Translations under genes and position numbers: made by a program
Assembly (NCBI GenBank): GCA_026168455.1
Contig: CM047429.1
Coordinates: 4,615,125-4,679,124, forward strand
Reading direction: 5' to 3'
Source of the DNA: Theocolax elegans
Lineage: Eukaryota; Arthropoda; Insecta; Hymenoptera; Cerocephalidae
DNA length: 64,000 bases
The notes under the pieces: model-generated
Told to the model about the DNA's origin: nothing
What the model saw: the letters and a program-made list of their open reading frames with translations, nothing else
The model's database searches: none
In this document: positions 56,274-64,000 of the stretch, piece after piece
Position numbering within the stretch: the stretch's first letter is position 1
How the letters are laid out: the number at the start of each line of letters is the position of its first letter

Positions 56274-57176
56274 TACACTTTTCCAAATATCCATATGTGA
56301 TATATACAATGGGTTATAACGGGTACGGATTTCGAGTGTCGGCGCAGGTTAGGTCCCTGAATTATCGGCGACGTTCGTCGTTAGGACCAAATCGACTAGC
56401 CGGGATAATTGCGAATGGTAGCGCAGTGGTGAGGCTTCTGCCTCGCGCTCCCAGGATCGTGGGTTCGCGCCTCGATACCTTCGTTGATTTTTTTAATCCT
56501 TATATTCAATCCGTACCCCGTTACAGGGTTAAAAATTAAATACATTAATTATTGCATTTTTAAGATAATTCTATTATAAATAGTAATGGCAAAAGAAAAT
56601 TCAAAATTTAACAGTGGCAAAATTAATACAAAAATTTATTTATTTAAGAAGAAAGTTTTATTACTCTTAAAGTACAAAATATTAATGACATAGAACTTTT
56701 GGCGATGATCCTTCGTCATTGAATAAATTTATTTTAGGAGGTAAAGTTTTATTTAGATCCGCTTAAAATACTCCAAAATTTTAATAAGTTTTTACAAAAT
56801 ACTACAATTAAGTATATGCACTTTACTATTTTTGGTAAGTTAATTTTTTATTAACATTTATAATTATTAAAATATAAATTTAAGCTTTATAGAATTCATA
56901 TAGTTTAAAATTTACAGTTAACATTTAATATGTCTCTATTATTTTTATTATTTTTATTCTGATTTCATTTCACTAAAGTTTGGTAAAAACTTTTATTTAT
57001 AAATTATAATCGCATTAAAAAAAAAATTAAATTTTTGGTATAAAACCAAAGCACTATAGCAATACCTCCAAGGTGTTGTGTGAATCTGTTTAATTTTTAT
57101 GGCGATATAAATAGTTTGCCGCCGTTCGGTATAAGATTTCAGGGTTCTAATATATGCCGCTGTGTATAAAAATTTT
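56274..57176. repeat. AT-rich repeated unit U, copy 3 (first copy of a 1,460-bp tandem duplication)
   Basis: Nearly identical to 57734-58636 at an offset of exactly 1,460 bp. It contains a 211-bp insertion that copy 2 lacks. Confidence 0.9.
56315..56525 (+). mobile_element. 211-bp element with inverted ends and tRNA-like core, copy 1
   Basis: TATAACGGGTACGGATT at the left and AATCCGTACCCCGTTACA at the right are inverted copies, flanked by GGGT (56311-56314, 56526-56529). The paralogous site at 53737-53746 lacks it, proving insertion with a 4-bp (possibly 6-bp) duplication. Inside are a perfect A-box TAGCGCAGTGG (56428-56438) and a B-box-like GGGTTCGCGCC about 25 bases further on, as in tRNA-derived SINEs. 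It could be a SINE, a TRIM-like short LTR (TR...CA ends, 4-bp duplication) or a MITE that captured a tRNA-like sequence. The 92-codon frame across it is not supported as a gene. Confidence 0.7.
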
Positions 57177-57231
57177 TCACGTCCCCTTATATGGGCATAC
57201 ATATATATATGTTATATATATGTCATATATT

Positions 57232-57730
57232 AGTGTGTGTGTGTGTGCGCGAGCGTGCGTGCGTGTGTGTGTGTGTGCGTGCGTGTGCGTGTGTGCGTGT
57301 GCGTGTGTGCGTGTGCGTGTGTGCGTGTGCGTGTGTGCGTGTGCGTGTGTGCGTGTGCGTGTGTGCGTGTGCGTGTGTGCGTGTGCGTGTGTGCGTGTGC
57401 GTGTGTGCGTGTGCGTGTGTGCGTGTGCGTGTGTGCGTGTGCGTGTGTGCGTGTGCGTGTGTGCGTGTGCGTGTGTGCGTGTGCGTGTGTGCGTGTGCGT
57501 GTGTGCGTGTGCGTGTGTGCGTGTGCGTGTGTGCGTGTGCGTGTGTGCGTGTGCGTGTGTGCGTGTGCGTGTGTGCGTGTGCGTGTGTGCGTGTGCGTGT
57601 GTGCGTGTGCGTGTGTGCGTGTGCGTGTGTGCGTGTGCGTGTGTGCGTGTGCGTGTGTGCGTGTGCGTGTGTGCGTGTGCGTGTGCGTGTGCGGTGCGTA
57701 GCGTGTGCGTGTGACTGTGTGTGTGTGTGA
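57232..57730. repeat. 14-bp GTGTGTGCGTGTGC minisatellite, about 29 copies
   Basis: A near-perfect array of a 14-bp unit (about 57281-57681) with (GT)n edges. It is alternating purine-pyrimidine throughout, hence prone to Z-DNA. The unit contains no stop in any frame, so all six frames are open and produce meaningless proteins of 154-189 residues. Confidence 0.95.
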
Positions 57731-57733
57731 ACA

Positions 57734-58640
57734 TACACTTTTCCAAATATCCATATGTGATATATACAATGGGTTATAACGGGTACGGATTTCGAGTGTC
57801 GGCGCAGGTTAGGTCCCTGAATTATCGGCGACGTTCGTCGTTAGGACCAAATCGACTAGCCGGGATAATTGCGAATGGTAGCGCAGTGGTGAGGCTTCTG
57901 CCTCGCGCTCCCAGGATCGTGGGTTCGCGCCTCGATACCTTCGTTGATTTTTTTAATCCTTATATTCAATCCGTACCCCGTTACAGGGTTAAAAATTAAA
58001 TACATTAATTATTGCATTTTTAAGATAATTCTATTATAAATAGTAATGGCAAAAGAAAATTCAAAATTTAACAGTGGCAAAATTAATACAAAAATTTATT
58101 TATTTAAGAAGAAAGTTTTATTACTCTTAAAGTACAAAATATTAATGACATAGAACTTTTGGCGATGATCCTTCGTCATTGAATAAATTTATTTTAGGAG
58201 GTAAAGTTTTATTTAGATCCGCTTAAAATACTCCAAAATTTTAATAAGTTTTTACAAAATACTACAATTAAGTATATGCACTTTACTATTTTTGGTAAGT
58301 TAATTTTTTATTAACATTTATAATTATTAAAATATAAATTTAAGCTTTATAGAATTCATATAGTTTAAAATTTACAGTTAACATTTAATATGTCTCTATT
58401 ATTTTTATTATTTTTATTCTGATTTCATTTCACTAAAGTTTGGTAAAAACTTTTATTTATAAATTATAATCGCATTAAAAAAAAAATTAAATTTTTGGTA
58501 TAAAACCAAAGCACTATAGCAATACCTCCAAGGTGTTGTGTGAATCTGTTTAATTTTTATGGCGATATAAATAGTTTGCCGCCGTTCGGTATAAGATTTC
58601 AGGGTTCTAATATATGCCGCTGTGTATAAAAATTTTTCAC
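57734..58640. repeat. AT-rich repeated unit U, copy 4 (second tandem copy)
   Basis: Repeat of 56274-57176. A (TA)n tract and a chimeric hairpin element follow. Confidence 0.9.
57775..57985 (+). mobile_element. 211-bp element with tRNA-like core, copy 2
   Basis: Identical by eye to the copy at 56315-56525. It was multiplied by the 1,460-bp tandem duplication, not by a second insertion. Confidence 0.75.
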
Positions 58641-58659
58641 TCCCCTTATATGGGCATAC

Positions 58660-58690
<31 letters not shown>

Positions 58691-58745
58691 TATGATTCCA
58701 GAGACCATAGTACATACATAGATACATACATATATATATATATAT

Positions 58746-59990
58746 GGGGTATTCCACGTGAAGTGGTCCGATCAAAATTTTAAAATGAATAAAATTTTGG
58801 GTACACATTCCAAATGTTTTTCAGAATAAAGAAAAAAATTTTTAGGTACTGGAATCTATTTGCTCAAAAGTTATTCTAACCCCAAAAAGTGGATTTTTCC
58901 AAGTTTTTTTCAATACCAGCTGGGTTTTCCACTATTTAACTCAAAATCTATCAACTTTTACTATAGAACATTGTATGTAACATTCGTTGCTAATTGTATC
59001 TGGAATTTATTCTTCTGGGTTAGAATTTATAATTTCAAGGTGAATGTTATATAAACTACATGTCAATATTCAACTTGAAAAAAGTGCAAGACCGCCACAA
59101 TTGATTTTTTTAAAAGAAAGCTTGGAGCAATACCTTTCAAATAGTCTCTAGCATTTTATGGCCTTCAGTTCTGTAAAAAGTTATAATAATTTAAAAAACA
59201 CGAAATTTTTTTAAAAATTTAAATGGGAATTACCATGTCAATTTATTATTATAATTCAATTAATTAGATTAGTATTATAATTCTTGTAAGGTATGTAAAA
59301 CTAAAAATCCAGCATTATAAATGTATAAAAAATAATTTTTTATAATTTTATAATAATATTTGTATTTTTAGCAGCTTACAGGGGATTAGATGGATACTGA
59401 AACAAGTGGAGATACTTTTCTACCATTCCAAGATAAGTGCATAAATTTTTTTGCAATGATCATGCTACTAGATTTATCGTTATTAGGCAACAAATATACA
59501 TTTCTATTAATATTTCGGGCACTTTTCCCGGATACTTTGACCATAAGTGATCTTAATGATTTAGACCAACTCTGGAAATTTTTAGGCAGTTTCTGACTAT
59601 AAAAAGACATCTTTTAGACAGTATTAGGTTACCAGAGTCCGGAGAAGAATTGCTGATTTTCACTATTTAAGGTTTAATGGCTTACAAGAGTGTGACAGCA
59701 TACATTTATATCTTTAAAAGTATTTTTAATGAAAAGTTCGGAAAATTTTACAAAAAAAGTCATACTTATGGTTTTAGTGAAAAATGCATCCCCTGGGAGC
59801 TAAAAATTCATGAAAATGGGCATATAATGCAAAAAAGTGCTAAAATGTCAACTTTGACTCTCTGTAACTTAAAATAATGGCCCAGAAAAAATCTGAAAAA
59901 ATTCAGGAGAACTACTAGATACCTCTAACACATATTCCTACAGTTATAGCAATATTTATTTTTTTCATCTTCGATGTCACAGAGAACCAC

Positions 59991-59992
<2 letters not shown>
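58746..59992. mobile_element. Chimeric hairpin element: family A left arm joined to family C right arm
   Basis: The left end (GGGGTATTCCACGTGAAGTG) and about 495 bp match family A, including part of its loop. Near 59245 the sequence changes to the right half of family C (from TTAGATTAGTATTATAATTC) and continues to the family C terminus ...GAACCACCC at 59992. (TA)n lies on both sides. The arms are no longer complementary to each other. The family A arm is more diverged than the other copies. Confidence 0.88.
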
Positions 59993-60030
<38 letters not shown>

Positions 60031-60033
<3 letters not shown>

Positions 60034-61015
60034 AATAGTTTGGTTGCCGCACGGACATTTATTTTATTATCGCAGCTGCTCAGCGGTACTGTTAAACTTA
60101 CCGTATTTAAATAAACGTATTTTTCCCGCGTTGCGGCGGCGGTTACTTATCCGCTCTATCAAATCTGTTAAGGGGAGGTCGTAACAGAGAAAACTGTCAA
60201 TCAAATATGTCACTGTTTTAGTGCGTAAATGGAAATTTGTATTCTGCACTATTCTCCTCTTCTAATGGATCAAATTACTCCAAATTTGGCACACATCATT
60301 AATTTGGTCAGGAGAATAGTGCTCTGGTTTTAATTTAGTCGAAAAATTTCGTATTATTATTATTTACCGTAATATATCTGACCATTGTATGAGATGCAGT
60401 TTAATTACGGTTCTTCACTAATTTTTGCTTCTACGCTATGTCATGATACAAACTTTTACCAGAACAATCGTAATAAAGTATAGAATGGCGCTCTGGTAAG
60501 ATTTTGTACAAAAAATTATGCAAAACAGTTAAAATTAGTTTGCAAATAATAAACAGTTTTGCAGGTTATCTGCGAAACATATAAGTTTTTTATTTTGCCT
60601 AATGGTGGCGCTGTGTAATATTCTTATAGGCCTCGATCTGTCGAATCAATCGGTCAGCTATTAGACACACATGCGGTGTGCCTTACCTATTGTTATGTAT
60701 AGTACTACATATTATATGATTCTATAATTATTTTTTTATAACCTCAAATTGTCAAATCTGTCAAATCTGTTAACACATCAATCAGTTTTGTACGACCTCC
60801 CCTTAAGTGTTAGTCTGAAACCGAGGTGCTGTTTCAGATAACAACCAGTTAAAAATCAAATCTGAAATTGACCGCGAAACAGGAATATCGCGTCGAGCAC
60901 TTGTCAACCAGAAATATACGAGCTCTTAGGATTACGGAAGGAATCGTACGTGGGTTAAATTCAAATACTTGAATACCGGATTGAATTCTAATATTAAACT
61001 GAGTTTATTGAAATA
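60031..61015. repeat. LTR fragment, split by a nested MITE
   Basis: Starts TGTAATAGTTTGG after (TA)n and matches 26940-27265 (for example ATAAACGTATTTTTCCCGCG and GGAATCGTACGTGGGTTAAA). It is interrupted at TTAA (60168-60171) and ends near 61015, where Penelope-like sequence begins. Confidence 0.75.
60172..60802. mobile_element. 631-bp TTAA-flanked MITE
   Basis: Ends GGGGAGGTCGTA and its inverse TACGACCTCCCC, flanked by TTAA at 60168-60171 and 60803-60806. The uninterrupted target CTGTTAAGTGTT is preserved in the paralogous LTR at about 27086-27096, confirming insertion with a TTAA duplication. TTAA targeting is typical of piggyBac-type (also Kolobok-type) elements. It is non-coding. Confidence 0.85.
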
Positions 61016-61114
61016 AATATAAAGATACCTTGTTCATTTCACCCTCCTTTGTTAATTATTAAAAGAAATCGATGTCGAGGGTCAGTTTTTTAAATAAATA
61101 AACACTATTTATTT

Positions 61115-61176
61115 AAATTTAGTTGTACAACGTTTCGTCTGCGTGGTTTGCAGACCTCTTCAGGTACTATAAATTT
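61115..61176 (-). ncRNA. Hammerhead ribozyme-like motif of the Penelope-like element
   Basis: On the minus strand, 3' of the endonuclease frame, the order is CTGAAGA core (61163-61157), a 6-bp stem GTCTGC/GCAGAC (61155-61150 with 61142-61137), GAAAC (61136-61132), a very short stem ending in GTA, and an outer stem AAATTTATAGT/ACTAAATTT. This is the layout of minimal type I hammerheads known from Penelope-like retroelements. One extra G lies between the core and the middle stem, so activity may be reduced. Confidence 0.65.
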
Positions 61177-61436
61177 ATTGAGCACAAAATAACAATTTTA
61201 ATAATTACAAATTAACGGACGAAATATTGAATAAATTAACGGAAGAAAATATTACCATTGATACACTGAAACGTAGATGTAATAAGCCCAGAAAGGCGTC
61301 GTCGAATAACAAGAGTATGCGAAATCGAGCGAATTTATACAAAACAAAACAAGTGTCTGAGAGTATATGTGTATGTATGTTTACAAATTAAAAGTCAATT
61401 TCTTAGAAATACTCGGATATAAATAGTCTCTTTAAA

Positions 61437-63216
61437 TCACATCATAATACTTTTATATTGTCGGTTTAAATATTGTACGTCTTCTTTTCTATTGATAGTC
61501 GAATTATAATAATTAATGTGTAACATTTTTGAAATAATTCGTTTATTGTAGGATGACTCTCTATCTAATATTTTTACATTGTTCCAATCGGACTCATGAT
61601 CCGCATATTTAACAATATGTGCAGTAATAACAGCTTCTGGATTTTTATTTTTCTGGTGTTCTTTAATTCTGTTTTTTAAGCAGCGTTTTGTTTCTCCGAT
61701 GTAAGTTGCCGGGCATTTTTTACAATTAAATTTGTATACTACCCCTGTCATATCCCATTTTTCAGTCGAGTCTTTGCCTAATTTTATTATATTATTAAAT
61801 TTGTGATTAATTAATGGAATTGTATTAATGTTAAATTTTTTTAACATGTTTGAACATTTATTAAAAAACTCTTGATTATAAGGTAATGATATAGTGCAAA
61901 TTGGAAGCTGTTTTCTTGTTTCGCTTGTGCCTGTGAATTTAATTTTACGTCGTATGTTTTTAATTGCCAAATTCGTGAAATTATCGGGATAGTTATTCGT
62001 TTTTAATAAGTTTCTAACAATCATTATATTTTGTTTGTGAAATTGTTGATGAGATAAGATAATTGCTCTGTCTACTAAATTATAAATTATGTTTCGTTTT
62101 TGTTGAATAGTATGATTTGATTCAAAATTTAGTATACGATTAGAATTCGTTGATTTTTTAAACCAATTGGTTATAATGTTATTATCAGTTTTAATCAATG
62201 TAAGTTCCAAAAAATTAATGCAGTTATTGTCTTCCATTTTATGTGTAAATTTTAAATAATTATTGTAGTAGTTAGAAACTTGTAAAACCGTAATTATGTG
62301 TTCTTTTTGTATAAATAAAAGTATGTCATCTACGTATCGATAGTAAATTAATGGGTAACAATTGTGTTTCGCTTTTAATTCTTTAAGGCAATGAGTCTCT
62401 AAATCATCCATTACTAAATCAGCAAATAATGGTGATATAGGAGAGCCCATTGGAGAACCGAATATTTGTTTGCATATTATATTGTTAAAAGTAAAAAAAG
62501 TATTATTGAATAAAAATTCGACTATATTACGTATTTCGTAAAAAGGTATCTTGCATTTATTGTGAATATATTTAAATCGTTGGTCTAAGCTATTAAGAAC
62601 TTCGTTACATTAAATGTTTGTAAACAGTGAGCGGACATGTAAAGATAACATGCTATAATTGTCGGGAATATTAATATTGGACAGTTTCTTTTTTAATTCA
62701 AAGCTATTATTAATGTGCGATTTTGGAACTGGAATTATATTTTTAAGTTCTTTATATACAATTTTGGCTAAATAATAAGTTGGAGAATTTACGGTAGAAA
62801 TTATTGGTCTAAGTGGAACATTATTTTTTGTGTATTTTAGGTAATCGATAAGCTTTAGCTAAATTAGTATTAGTTTGAGTTAACTGATTATTATGAAATT
62901 CATTATAGAGATATTTATTATCATTAAGATTTTTTAACATAGAATGAACTTCTAACTGTAGTTTTTTGAGTGGATTCTTTTTTAAGATTATATATGTATT
63001 GGTATCATTCAATAAATCATTCATTTTGTGGAAATATTCAGTTTTGTCTGCATTAGTAAAAAATATGTCTGGATTATCCTTTAAGAAAATTTTTGTAGCT
63101 TTTAAATTGTCTGTAAATTCACGTTCTTTAACCGATAAATGAGTTTGTTTTTTTGTAACAAATTTAATGCTTTCAACAACAATGTCTTTTGAGACATCAA
63201 TGTCAATGAGCTCCAA
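61437..63216 (-). pseudogene. Penelope-like element ORF (RT + GIY-YIG endonuclease), broken
   Basis: The N-terminal block is 63216-62821 (ending LPKIHKK). A 1-nt shift in an A-run near 62843 and an in-frame stop at 62612-62610 (after SLFTNI) interrupt the RT region. The block 62450-61437 has GSPISPLFADLVMDDL, the catalytic YRYVDDILLF, and a C-terminal GIY-YIG nuclease (YKFNCKKCPATYIGETKRC). RT motif A reads SLHVRSLFTN where a catalytic Asp is expected (SLDV...), so His replaces it near 62638. RT plus GIY-YIG in one frame is diagnostic of endonuclease-bearing Penelope-like elements, which prime reverse transcription at chromosomal nicks. This copy cannot be active. Confidence 0.9.
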
Positions 63217-64000
63217 TGGGCTCTCCTATATAACCATTATTTGCTGATTGAGTAATGGATGATTTAGAGACTCATTGCCTTAAAGAATTAAAAGAGAAAC
63301 ACAATTGTTCCCCATTAATTTACTATCGATACGTAGATGACATACTTTTATGTATACAAAAAGAACATATAATTACGGTTTTACAAGTTTTTAACAACTA
63401 CAATAATTATTTAAAATGTACACATGAAATGGAAGACAATAACTGCATTAATTTTTTGGAACTTACATTGATTAAAACTGATAATAACATTATAACCAAT
63501 TGGTTTAAGAAATCATCGAATTCTAATCGTATACTAAATTTTGAAACAAATCATACTATTCAACAAAAACGAAACATAATTTATAATTTAGTAGACAGAG
63601 CAATTATCTTATCTCATCAACAATTTCACAAACAAAATATAATGATTGTTAGAAACTTATTAAAAACGAATAACTATCCCGATAATTTCACGAATTTGGC
63701 AATTAAAAACATACGACGTAAAATTAAATTCACAGGCACAAGCGAAACAAGAAAACAGCTTCCAATTTGCACTATATCATTACCTTATAATCAAGAGTTT
63801 TTTAATAAATGTTCAAACATGTTAAAAAAATTTAACATTAATACAATTCCATTAATTAATCACAAATTTAATAATATAATAAAATTAGGCAAAGACTCGA
63901 CTGAAAAATGGGATATGACAGGGGTAGTATACAAATTTAATTGTAAAAAATGCCCGGCAACTTACATCGGAGAAACAAAACGCTGCTTAAAAAACAGAAT
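63217..64000 (+). pseudogene. Second Penelope-like copy, inverted, 5'-truncated, cut by window end
   Basis: Sequence from about 63212 matches the minus-strand copy from GSPISPLF onwards, in inverted orientation. Two in-frame stops occur just before ATG 63255 (in the ISPLFADLV region). After that the frame is open to 64000, through YRYVDDILLC and into the GIY-YIG domain (ATYIGETKRC). It keeps the YVDD motif, but the upstream RT motifs are missing. The two copies face away from each other (head to head) at about 63212 and form a large inverted repeat. Confidence 0.88.

Noticed and set aside
56261..56539. 92-codon frame, repeated at 57721-57999
   Set aside because: It spans the 211-bp element and its flanks; duplication explains the repeat and there is no coding feature.
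57154..57769. Six overlapping frames of 154-189 codons in the GT/GC array
   Set aside because: The repeat unit has no stop in any frame, so all frames are open; Val/Cys/Arg and His/Thr repeats are artefacts.

Overview
The window is AT-rich eukaryotic DNA. It has no operons or bacterial-style genes, but it has splice-donor-like sites, (TA)n tracts, Gypsy LTR retrotransposons, a Penelope-like element with a GIY-YIG endonuclease, a THAP-type zinc-finger exon and many long inverted repeats. This fits an insect, perhaps a hymenopteran. That placement is inference; no host gene here identifies the species.

Layout. 1-6.9 kb: AT-rich DNA with a candidate THAP first exon (2055-2181, -) and a dead transposase-like gene (3748-5992, -). 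The gene's order of Cys pairs, plus one Asp and one Glu motif, resembles RAG1, and it carries three in-frame stops and one frameshift. 6.9-8.7 kb: a foldback element with a 7-bp target duplication and CACGTG-rich subterminal repeats, holding a nested 162-bp MITE. 9.1-10.2 kb: a solo LTR. 10.2-11.6 kb: pieces of long hairpin elements. 11.67-22.91 kb: Gypsy-1 on the - strand, with frameshifted gag and pol and two tandem duplications that look like assembly artefacts. 22.9-26.9 kb: three hairpin elements back to back. 26.9-29.25 kb: an LTR-like region followed by a primer-binding site. 31.24-40.25 kb: Gypsy-2 on the - strand, complete with LTRs and a 4-bp target duplication, an intact gag, a pol that has lost its reverse transcriptase domain, and a third ORF in the env position that does not look like env. 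42.9-46.8 kb: a 3,955-bp palindrome. 48-60 kb: copies of 1-kb hairpins mixed with repeated AT-rich units, a 14-bp GT/GC minisatellite and a duplicated 211-bp element with a tRNA-like core. 60-64 kb: an LTR fragment split by a TTAA-flanked MITE, then two Penelope-like copies facing apart, one with a hammerhead-like ribozyme motif.

The most notable theme is that nearly every element boundary between 9 and 60 kb is a (TA)n tract. At least three hairpin families share a terminal motif (GGG, two variable bases, ATT/TTTCA, then a GTGAAGTG-like core), and both Gypsy integrases end in AT-hook-like tails. The best candidates for something little described are this family of hairpin elements (including a chimera with arms from two families), the RT-less Gypsy with a non-env third ORF, and the RAG1-like pseudogene.
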